Assembly (NCBI GenBank): GCA_036392615.1
Contig: DASVXQ010000245.1
Span: 1 to 10,436, forward strand
Source: DASVXQ01 sp036392615
Lineage (GTDB): Bacteria > Actinomycetota > CALGFH01
Reading direction: 5' to 3'
Length of the DNA stretch: 10,436 nucleotides
Both the position numbers and the translations under genes were made by a program. Shown here in pieces: positions 1 through 5,915 of the stretch; within the stretch, counting starts at the first letter, position 1; each line of letters starts with the position of its first letter. Below the pieces are notes generated by a model. It had not been told where the DNA came from. It did not search any database and saw only the letters and a program-made list of their open reading frames with translations.

Positions 1-1322
1 CTGTCTTCGGGCTCGGCCTCCGGGGTGTCCGAGTCCGCGGGCGCAGCGAGTCGCAACGGGGCGAGCCGGCGGGCGATCGCCTCGGACACGGCCAGCTCGG
101 CCCGATCCGTCCGGCCATGCCGGACCCTCCGCTCCCCCGCCGCGAGGTCGGTCACCGCGACGCCACCCCGCCCGTCCAGCTCGACCCTGAGCGCGGTGGT
201 CGACGGCTCGTCGGCGGCGCGACCGACCAGGCAGATCACCGTCACGCCGGCCGCCGGCGCCGTCCGCAGCAGGACGGCGACCGCCGGAAGCCGCCCCAGG
301 GCGCCGTCCGGTGTGTAGCCGTCCACGACGGCGAGCCGGTGCGGCTCCCCGCCGCCGGACGCGCCACCGTCCAGGCGCGTACCGACCGCCCGCTCCAGCA
401 CGGCCGCGGCGCGGCGGCTGCCGACGGCGATCCGGCACCCGGGCACCGGCGTTGCCCCGGCCGCCGGCGCCTCGCGCGCATGCGGCAGCCACTTGAGCCA
501 CTCCCAGACCGGCGCGGCGTCTGGTGGGAACAGACCCACGATCGCCAGGTCAGACGGGCCCTGAACGACGGCGGCGCGCAGCAGCATGGAGCGCACCAGC
601 GAGCGCGCCGCGCCCGGCGGCCCGTGAACCGCGACCACGCCGGCGCGGCGAAGCGCCACCGTCAGCGGCAGCTCCCGGAGCCGGCTGGATCGCTCGACCA
701 GGTCCTCGGCCCTGGAGAGCAGCTCCGGCTCGTGGTCGGCCAACGGATCGCGGCCCAGGTCCAGACGGACCGGCGCCGCCAGCGGGACCTCGCCGACTCC
801 GACGCGGACCTCCAGGAAGTCCCCGTCGGTCGTCGACCGCTCCCAGACCCGCTCGCCGGCCTCGACCAGGCGCAGCAACGAGTCCAGATCGGGATGCAGC
901 CACCTGGAGGCCGCCCGTTGCGCCTCCGCGGCACGAGCGACCTCGGCGCCGACCCGATCGAGATGGTCCAGATAGCGGGCCCGCTCCCGCCTGCGGGCCC
1001 GCTCGACGCCTCGCCGCGCCAGCAGCCGCAGGCCGAGCCCCGCGGCGGTGGAGAGCAGCAGCGAAGCACCGGTGCCCAGCAGCAGCCAGCGCCGGCCCGA
1101 GGCCGGCGAGCCGAGCAGCAGCGGCAGCGACCCGGCACCGCTCAGCAACGGCAGCAGCAACGGCCAGCCCTGCGCGGCGGCCTGCGCCACCCGCGGCGGC
1201 GCCGCGACCACGATCTCGCCAGACGGCACCGGCGCCGGAAGATGGCGCGGCCGGCGGTGCAGGCGGAACCGGGCCGGGCCCACGAGGGTCGCCGGAGCCT
1301 GCGGTGGGAGCTGTTGCGTCAT
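1..1322 (-). CDS. eccC: Type VII secretion FtsK/SpoIIIE-family ATPase EccC, N-terminal part (partial, runs off left edge)
   Basis: EccC is the membrane-anchored motor ATPase of type VII (ESX) secretion systems. I translated 440 codons with no stop by hand; the frame is still open at base 1. Residues about 20-45 hold the basic/proline-rich N-terminus with the family pattern (RRPRHLPAPVPSGEIVV, then APPR). Two hydrophobic segments follow at about 53-70 and 79-102, then a basic stretch (103-116). The soluble N-terminal domain carries family features such as WLHPDLDSLL (141-150) and the near-diagnostic WEWLKWLPHAR (273-283). An acidic linker is reached at about 429-440. The FtsK-type ATPase domains with Walker A motifs should lie beyond the window. 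The GPPGAARS stretch (234-241) is not a true P-loop. ATG at 1322 is the only ATG giving a complete N-terminus, but it has no clear SD; GTG at 1283 is an alternative. The gene lies 116 nt after the GNAT gene, on the same strand. Family assignment is strong; whether a full ESX locus follows cannot be seen. Confidence 0.88.
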   Translation of the reverse strand, partial: MTQQLPPQAPATLVGPARFRLHRRPRHLPAPVPSGEIVVAAPPRVAQAAAQGWPLLLPLLSGAGSLPLLLGSPASGRRWLLLGTGASLLLSTAAGLGLRLLARRGVERARRRERARYLDHLDRVGAEVARAAEAQRAASRWLHPDLDSLLRLVEAGERVWERSTTDGDFLEVRVGVGEVPLAAPVRLDLGRDPLADHEPELLSRAEDLVERSSRLRELPLTVALRRAGVVAVHGPPGAARSLVRSMLLRAAVVQGPSDLAIVGLFPPDAAPVWEWLKWLPHAREAPAAGATPVPGCRIAVGSRRAAAVLERAVGTRLDGGASGGGEPHRLAVVDGYTPDGALGRLPAVAVLLRTAPAAGVTVICLVGRAADEPSTTALRVELDGRGGVAVTDLAAGERRVRHGRTDRAELAVSEAIARRLAPLRLAAPADSDTPEAEPED

Positions 1323-1403
1323 GCGGCAGGCGCCGAGCTGGTCGGGGACGGAACGGAACGCTCGGCGAGCCGACGCTACCGCCGTCGGGAAGGCGCCGGC
1401 GGT

Positions 1404-1435
1404 CCGGCGAGCAAATCTGTGGATAACCGGCGAGC
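1404..1435 (-). promoter_or_regulatory. Perfect DnaA-box sequence between two 9-bp direct repeats
   Basis: On the minus strand positions 1426-1418 read TTATCCACA, the classical high-affinity DnaA box. It is flanked by exact copies of CCGGCGAGC (plus strand) at 1404-1412 and 1427-1435, and an 8/9 copy sits at 1363-1371 counted from its first base (TCGGCGAGC at 1362-1370). The element lies in the 116-nt spacer between the GNAT stop and the eccC start, beginning 13 nt past the stop. A possible 6-bp stem (CCGCCG/CGGCGG, 1379-1384 with 1397-1402) lies closer to eccC, without a T run. I see no convincing -10/-35 promoter. That DnaA binds here, or that it regulates eccC, is inference; an isolated box could also be chance. 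Confidence 0.35.
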
Positions 1436-1438
1436 GGC

Positions 1439-2323
1439 CTACGGCAGGATGACCGTCTGGAAGTCGTAGGGCTCGCGGTGGAAGCCGAGGCGCTCGTACA
1501 GCGCGACCGCGGGGGCGTTGAAGTCGTTGACGTACAGCGAGAGCGACGGGTGCCGCTCGAACGCCAGGTTGCAGCAGGCGGCCATCGCGGCGGTGCCCAT
1601 GCCGCGACCGCGGACCTCGGGCGGGACGTAGACCCCCTGGATCTGCGCGCCGCGCTCGCTGGCGCAGCCGATGTCCATCTTGAACTGGAGCTCGCCGCCG
1701 ACCTCGTAGACGTAGGTCCAGCCGCGGGCGGTGAGGATCTGGACCCGGCGGCGGTAGCCGGAGGGGTCGCGGGCCATGGGGTTCTCCCCCATCTCCTCGG
1801 TGTACATGGCGGCCGACAGGTGCAGCACCCGCTCCTCGTCCCCCGGGGTCGCCAGGCGCGCGACGCCGGGACCCCGCACCGGCACGGCGATCCCGCCGGT
1901 GTCCACCGAATAGACGAACTGGCGGTCGCGGATCTCCCTGGCCGGACCGTAGGTCGGCCCGATGAGCTGCCACAGCCGGATCACCGCCAGGCGCTCGCCG
2001 ACCAGCATGCGGGTGGCCGCCGAGCCGGCGGCGGTCGGCGCCAGCGCCTCGCAGATGGCCAGGTCGTCCACGGCGGGCACCACGTTCGGCCCGACGTGCA
2101 GCATGCCGAGCAGCTCGCCCGTGCTCGAGAAGGCGCCCCACAACGGGCTCCAGCCGGGTGCCCTGAGCACCCCGTCGTTCAGCACCCGGCTGGCGATGAA
2201 CACGTCCCTGGCCGGCTGCCGGTCCAGGAACGCCATGGCCGCCTGCTCGTCGGAACGCCCGAGCAGGCGGATGTCGAGGCCGGATGACCCCCGCGCCCCG
2301 CCTCCCGGCCGCGCCAGACGCAT
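1439..2323 (-). CDS. GNAT-family N-acetyltransferase with DUF4081-like N-terminal half
   Basis: This 294-residue protein is probably an acetyl-CoA-dependent acetyltransferase of unknown substrate. The C-terminal half (about 155-294) is a GNAT fold. Motif A is VYVPPEVRGRGMGTAAM (231-247), with the R-G-R-G-M-G pyrophosphate-binding loop at 238-243. Motif B is YVNDFNAPAVALYERLGF (264-281). The N-terminal half (about 17-145) resembles the DUF4081 domain found in actinobacterial GNATs such as mycobacterial Rv2867c, which also sits directly downstream of ispG. The start ATG lies 2 nt after the ispG stop, so translation is probably coupled; an extended SD in the ispG 3' end points to it. No other in-frame start fits better. 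The first 15 residues are basic and glycine-rich, so the true N-terminus could be later, but no alternative start codon in that stretch is supported. The fold is certain; the substrate cannot be told from sequence. Confidence 0.9.
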   Translation of the reverse strand: MRLARPGGGARGSSGLDIRLLGRSDEQAAMAFLDRQPARDVFIASRVLNDGVLRAPGWSPLWGAFSSTGELLGMLHVGPNVVPAVDDLAICEALAPTAAGSAATRMLVGERLAVIRLWQLIGPTYGPAREIRDRQFVYSVDTGGIAVPVRGPGVARLATPGDEERVLHLSAAMYTEEMGENPMARDPSGYRRRVQILTARGWTYVYEVGGELQFKMDIGCASERGAQIQGVYVPPEVRGRGMGTAAMAACCNLAFERHPSLSLYVNDFNAPAVALYERLGFHREPYDFQTVILP

Positions 2324-2325
2324 CC

Positions 2326-3471
2326 TCAGCGCCGGATCACCTCCGGCTTGCCACTGGCGGCGCCGGAGGCCTTGTACTCGTCGGCGAGGAGCTTGGCTTC
2401 GTGCATCAGCGCGTCGACGATCTCCGACTCCGGCACGGTCCGGATCACCTGGCCGCCGCGGAAGATCTGCCCCTTGCCCTTGCCCGACGCCACGCCGATG
2501 TCGGCCTCGCGCGCCTCACCGGGACCGTTGACGATGCAGCCCATCACCGCGACCCGGAGCGGCGCCTCGATCTCGCCCATGCGCTCCTCGACCGCGTTGG
2601 CCAGGCTGAACACGTCCACCTCGGCGCGGCCGCAGGAGGGGCAGGCGACCAGGTCGAGCTTCTTGGGCCGCAGCCCCAGCGCGCCGAGGATCGCGTTGCC
2701 GACCTTGACCTCTTCCACGGGGTGCGCGGTGAGCGACACCCGGATGGTGTCGCCGATGCCCTCGGCGAGCAGCGTGCCGATGCCGACGGTGGACTTGATG
2801 ATGCCGTCCTTGGGCGTGCCGGCCTCGGTGACGCCCAGGTGCAGCGGGTAGTCGCAGCGCGTGGCGAGCAGCCGGTAGGCCTGGATCATCATCACCGGGT
2901 TCTGGTGCTTGACCGAGATCTTGATGTCGCCGAAGCCGACCGACTCGAGGATCCCGACCTCGAACAGGGCGGACTCGACCAGGGCCTCCGGGGTCGGGCC
3001 GCCGTGCTTGGCGAGGATCTCCTTCTGGAGGGACCCGGCGTTGACGCCGACCCGGATCGGGATGCCGCGCGCCGCCGCCTCCTGGGCGATCAGCTTCACC
3101 TTGTCGTGCTTCTTGATGTTCCCGGGGTTGATGCGCACGCCGGCGCATCCCGCCTCGATCGCGGCCATCGCGTACTTCCACTGGAAGTGGATGTCCGCCA
3201 CGACCGGGATGGTGGACTTCCCGGCGATCGCCGGGAGGGCGGCCGCATCGTCGGTGTCCGGTACCGCGACCCGCACGATGTCGCAACCCGACGCGGCCAG
3301 CTCGGCGATCTGCTGGAGGGTGGCGTTGATGTCGGCAGTCTTGGTGATGCACATCGACTGCACGCTCACCGGCGCGCCACCCCCGACCGGCACCTTGCCG
3401 ACGTTGACTCGGCGAGACTGCCGGCGACCCTTGCCTGCCGCGAGGTCGGTCATCTCGAGGGGGAAGGCCAC
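2326..3471 (-). CDS. ispG: 4-hydroxy-3-methylbut-2-en-1-yl diphosphate synthase (flavodoxin type)
   Basis: IspG (GcpE) is the cytosolic [4Fe-4S] enzyme that reduces methylerythritol cyclodiphosphate to HMBPP, the penultimate step of the MEP isoprenoid pathway. The protein is 381 residues, normal for the two-domain bacterial form. A TIM-barrel domain covers about 20-260, with ADIHFQWKYA (92-101), RINPGN (113-118) and HLGVTEAG (211-218). The iron-sulfur domain follows, with CPSCGR (277-282) and GCIVNGPGE (311-319). The cluster ligands C277, C280, C312 and E319 match the E. coli ligands at a constant offset of seven. The start is GTG at 3471, 9 nt after a clear AAAGGAG. The VQSM motif continues as CITKTAD where many homologues have TNTxTxD, a conservative variation. 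dxr, another enzyme of the same pathway, lies one gene upstream. Identity is certain. Confidence 0.97.
   Translation of the reverse strand: MAFPLEMTDLAAGKGRRQSRRVNVGKVPVGGGAPVSVQSMCITKTADINATLQQIAELAASGCDIVRVAVPDTDDAAALPAIAGKSTIPVVADIHFQWKYAMAAIEAGCAGVRINPGNIKKHDKVKLIAQEAAARGIPIRVGVNAGSLQKEILAKHGGPTPEALVESALFEVGILESVGFGDIKISVKHQNPVMMIQAYRLLATRCDYPLHLGVTEAGTPKDGIIKSTVGIGTLLAEGIGDTIRVSLTAHPVEEVKVGNAILGALGLRPKKLDLVACPSCGRAEVDVFSLANAVEERMGEIEAPLRVAVMGCIVNGPGEAREADIGVASGKGKGQIFRGGQVIRTVPESEIVDALMHEAKLLADEYKASGAASGKPEVIRR
2334..2344 (-). promoter_or_regulatory. Extended Shine-Dalgarno inside the ispG 3' end, for the GNAT gene
   Basis: The mRNA reads GGAGGTGATCC, an 11-nt perfect complement of the conserved bacterial 16S rRNA 3' tail. 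It lies inside the codons for the last residues of IspG (PEVIR). A 10-nt spacer separates its end from the GNAT ATG, while the GGAGG core itself is 16 nt away, longer than usual. Extended complementarity and the 2-nt gap to the ispG stop suggest strong reinitiation or direct loading. It might instead only slow ribosomes at the end of ispG. Confidence 0.55.
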
Positions 3472-3480
3472 GGTCCATGG

Positions 3481-3487
3481 CTCCTTT
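3481..3487 (-). promoter_or_regulatory. Ribosome binding site of ispG
   Basis: AAAGGAG lies 9 nt before the ispG GTG start and decides that start over the internal ATG at residue 7. An out-of-frame ATG sits between the SD and the GTG (3478-3476), only 2 nt after the SD, so it is badly spaced for initiation. Confidence 0.75.
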
Positions 3488-3541
3488 CTTCAAGCGGGTC
3501 CGCGCCGCCCGGGAACTTCGACGGAGACCAGCGAACCGGTT

Positions 3542-4720
3542 TCATTTGAACGGATTCGCGATCGGGTTGGTGATGTCGAGCCACACCACCACCAGCACGA
3601 AGACGAACAGCAGGCTGACCGCCACCGCGGCGATCGGCGCGAGCTTGCGGAGGTCCACCTCCCGCCGGGTGATCGCCTGCCAGCCGATCAGCGCGAGGTA
3701 GCCGCCGTCGAGGATCGGTATCGGCAGCAGGTTGAAGATGCCCACGAACACGTTGAACTCGATCAGCAGCGCGATGAACATACTCCACTGGCCGGCGGAG
3801 ACCGCCTGGCCCGCGAGCCGCCCGATGCCGATCAGGCCGACCGGGGCGGACTCGCCACCACCGCCGCCTCCCCCGCCGCTCGAGGTCTGCGCCGGGGCCT
3901 GGAGCCGGTCGGCCAGCCCGGGGATGAGGCCGCCCAGGCCCTTGAACGAGCCGACCACCAGGTCGCGGAACATCCCGCCGGTGGCGCCGATGCCCTCGAT
4001 CGGGTTGCGGTGCACCACCGCGCCGGCGGGGCTGATGCCCAGGAAGCCGCGCGTCTGGCCGCTCGAGTCCTTCTCGACCGCGGGCACCAGCGTGGTGGTG
4101 ATGTCCCTGCCGTCCCGGTTGTAGATGATGCTGACCCGCTGGCCGGCCTTGTCGCTGAGCACCGAGCGGAGCTGGTCGAAGGTGGAGATCGGCTGGCCGT
4201 CGATGGCGACGATGCGGTCGCCGGCGCGCAACCCGGCGGCCGCGGCGGGCGCCGGCTTGCCGTCGCTGGTGGTGGCCACGGTGGTCTGGATCTTGGTGGT
4301 CGGCGGGCCGATCTGCAGGCCGATCACCACGATCAGCGCGTAGATCAGCACCAGCGCCATGAGGAAGTGGGTGACCGACCCGGCGGCCAGCACGATCGCG
4401 CGCTGCCAGGCGGGCTTGTTGCGGAACTGGCGCTCCGGCTCGACCGGCTCCGGCTTCTGGCCGCGTTCCTGCTCGAGGAAGTTGCCGTCGAACTCATGGG
4501 GGCTCATGCCCGCGATCTTGCAGAAGCCGCCGAGCGGCAGCAGCTTGATGCCGTACTCGGTCTCGCCGCGGCGGAACGACCACAGCGTCTTCCCGAAGCC
4601 GAGGAAGAAGCGCTCCACCTTCATGCCGAACAGCTTCGCGGTCGCGAAGTGGCCGCCTTCATGCAGGAAGATGGCCAGCATGAGGGCCAGGAGGAAGAGC
4701 AGAACGCCGATCAGGCTCAT
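3542..4720 (-). CDS. rseP: Site-2 protease, M50 family, RseP/Rip1 type intramembrane zinc metalloprotease
   Basis: This protease cuts transmembrane segments of substrates such as anti-sigma factors; in mycobacteria the homologue Rip1 sits between dxr and ispG exactly as here. The protein is 392 residues. The first membrane helix (about 2-20) runs into the zinc motif HEGGH (20-24). A membrane-associated segment with LPLGGFCKIAGM follows (61-72). A second helix is at about 107-136. A single PDZ domain spans about 145-215, with GLRAGDRIVAIDGQPI (163-178). The third zinc ligand is in NLLPIPILDGG (330-340, D338), and a last helix is at about 363-383. A run of eight glycines (282-289) joins the PDZ region to the C-terminal membrane part. 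The ATG overlaps the dxr stop (ATGA) and is preceded by GGGGAG at a 5-nt distance, so translation is probably coupled to dxr. All catalytic residues are present; substrates are unknown. Confidence 0.95.
   Translation of the reverse strand: MSLIGVLLFLLALMLAIFLHEGGHFATAKLFGMKVERFFLGFGKTLWSFRRGETEYGIKLLPLGGFCKIAGMSPHEFDGNFLEQERGQKPEPVEPERQFRNKPAWQRAIVLAAGSVTHFLMALVLIYALIVVIGLQIGPPTTKIQTTVATTSDGKPAPAAAAGLRAGDRIVAIDGQPISTFDQLRSVLSDKAGQRVSIIYNRDGRDITTTLVPAVEKDSSGQTRGFLGISPAGAVVHRNPIEGIGATGGMFRDLVVGSFKGLGGLIPGLADRLQAPAQTSSGGGGGGGGESAPVGLIGIGRLAGQAVSAGQWSMFIALLIEFNVFVGIFNLLPIPILDGGYLALIGWQAITRREVDLRKLAPIAAVAVSLLFVFVLVVVWLDITNPIANPFK
3854..3877 (-). repeat. Eight-glycine codon run in rseP
   Basis: These 24 bases encode Gly282-Gly289 of the protease, in a mixture of GGC, GGG and GGT codons, between SS and ESAPVG. 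It looks like a flexible linker between the PDZ region and the LDG-containing membrane part. Mixed codons make a recent replication-slippage expansion less likely than for a pure repeat. Confidence 0.8.
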
Positions 4721-5889
4721 GCGGTCTCCCCGGTGGGGGTCAGGTCTTCAACCAGTGTACGGGCGAGGCGCCGGGACCATTGCTCGGCCTGGAGCACGGC
4801 GTCGAGGTCGATGACGTCGGGCACCTGATGCTCCGCCAGCACCTGGCGCACGACCCCGGCGATCGACGGGAAGCGCAGACGGCCGGCGAGGAACGCGGCG
4901 ACCGCCTCCTCGTTGGCGGCGTTGAGCACCGCCGGCGCGGTGCCGCCCCGCCGCCCGGCGGCGATGGCCACGTCGAGCAACGGGAAGACGTCCCGCTCCA
5001 CCGGCAGGAACTCCAAGGTGGAGGCCCGGGTCCAGTCGAGCTGGCCGATCGGCCGCCGCGGCCGCTCCGGCCAGCCGAGCGCCAGGCCGATCGGCAGGCG
5101 CATGTCCGGCAGCGAGAGCTGCGCGATGGTCGCGCCGTCGCGGAACTCGACCATGGAGTGGACGATGCTCTGCGGATGGACAACGACCTCGATCCGGTCG
5201 AACGGGATGTCGAACAGCAGGTGGGCCTCGATCACCTCGAGGCCCTTGTTCATCAGCGTGGCCGAGTTGGTGGTCACCACCGGGCCCATCCGCCAGGTCG
5301 GATGGGCCAGCGCCTCCTCGGGCGAGACCTTGGCCAGCTCCTCGGCCGGGCGGCCCCGGAACGGGCCGCCCGACGCGGTGATCACCAGCCTGGCCACCTC
5401 GTCGGGCTCGCCGGCGCGCAGGCACTGAGCCAGCGCCGAGTGCTCGGAGTCGACCGGCACGATCTGGCCCGGCTTGGCGCGCGAGGCGACCAGCGGGCCG
5501 CCGACGATCAGGCTCTCCTTGTTGGCCAGCGCCAGCCGACGCCCGGCGTCGAGCGCACGCAGGGTCGGCAGCAGCCCGACCGACCCGGTGACGCCGTTCA
5601 GCACGACCTCGGCGCCGTCGGCGGCTGCCAGCTCGGCGACCGCCTCGGGGCCGACCTCCAGCCGGCAGCCCGGCGGCAGGTCGCGGGCGAGCACGGCCGC
5701 CTCGGCGTCGTCGACCAGCGCGACCACCTCGGGGTGGAGGCTGCGGGCCTGCGCGGCGAGCCGCTCGGCCGACCGCCGGGCGGCCAGCGCGACCACCCGG
5801 AAGCGGTCGCCGGCGTGCTGGATCACGTCGATGGCCTGCTCGCCGATCGAGCCGGTCGAACCGAGCAGGGCCACGCCGGTCGGGCTCAC
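4717..5889 (-). CDS. dxr: 1-deoxy-D-xylulose-5-phosphate reductoisomerase
   Basis: Dxr (IspC) converts DXP to 2-C-methyl-D-erythritol 4-phosphate with NADPH and a divalent metal, the first committed step of the MEP pathway. From the GTG at 5889 the protein has 390 residues, typical for the family. Visible motifs are the NADPH loop GSTGSIG (10-16), NGVTGSVGL (98-106), LANKESLIVGG (121-131), the metal-binding PVDSEHSA (145-152; D147, E149), TASGGPF (171-177), NKGLEVIEAH (214-223; E218 as third metal ligand) and VLNAANEEAV (321-330). The reading frame stays open upstream to an ATG at 6048, but that extra stretch lies inside rlmN and is not Dxr-like. GTG at 5889 has AGGAGG 4 nt upstream and puts the cofactor loop at the usual distance from the N-terminus. 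The stop overlaps the rseP start by 4 nt. Certain. Confidence 0.97.
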   Translation of the reverse strand: MSPTGVALLGSTGSIGEQAIDVIQHAGDRFRVVALAARRSAERLAAQARSLHPEVVALVDDAEAAVLARDLPPGCRLEVGPEAVAELAAADGAEVVLNGVTGSVGLLPTLRALDAGRRLALANKESLIVGGPLVASRAKPGQIVPVDSEHSALAQCLRAGEPDEVARLVITASGGPFRGRPAEELAKVSPEEALAHPTWRMGPVVTTNSATLMNKGLEVIEAHLLFDIPFDRIEVVVHPQSIVHSMVEFRDGATIAQLSLPDMRLPIGLALGWPERPRRPIGQLDWTRASTLEFLPVERDVFPLLDVAIAAGRRGGTAPAVLNAANEEAVAAFLAGRLRFPSIAGVVRQVLAEHQVPDVIDLDAVLQAEQWSRRLARTLVEDLTPTGETA

Positions 5890-5915
5890 GCGGCCTCCTC
5901 GTCGACAGGGCTCAT
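5886..5915 (-). other. Nine-codon ORF bridging rlmN and dxr
   Basis: An ATG overlaps the rlmN stop as ATGA (5915-5912), and the frame reads MSPVDEEAA before a TGA that overlaps the dxr GTG start as GTGA (5889-5886). The dxr SD (GAGGAGG, 5900-5894) lies within it. Ribosomes finishing rlmN could reinitiate here and then at dxr, a stepwise coupling. No SD for this ORF itself is apparent, and chance is quite possible. Confidence 0.25.
5894..5900 (-). promoter_or_regulatory. Ribosome binding site of dxr
   Basis: GAGGAGG sits 4 nt before the GTG at 5889. It is the reason for choosing this start over the longer open frame that extends back into rlmN. Confidence 0.7.

Noticed and set aside
600..623. 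GPPGAARS in EccC as a possible Walker A motif
   Set aside because: It lacks the GK[ST] end, and the N-terminal domain of EccC is not an ATPase domain; the true P-loops should be beyond the left edge.
1379..1402. Stem CCGCCG/CGGCGG after the GNAT gene as an operon terminator
   Set aside because: The 6-bp stem has a 12-nt loop and no T run on either strand; such matches are frequent in this composition.
117..1469. Long plus-strand ORF (450 codons) rich in Arg, Gln, Pro and Gly
   Set aside because: It is antisense to the eccC gene, matches no family I recognise, and has the composition typical of antisense frames in GC-rich genes. The minus-strand frame carries the EccC motifs.
2516..3493. Same-strand alternative frame over ispG (325 codons), beginning just upstream of the ispG start
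   Set aside because: The translation is Arg/Gly/His-rich with no motif, while the ispG frame has all catalytic residues. The open frame follows from codon bias.
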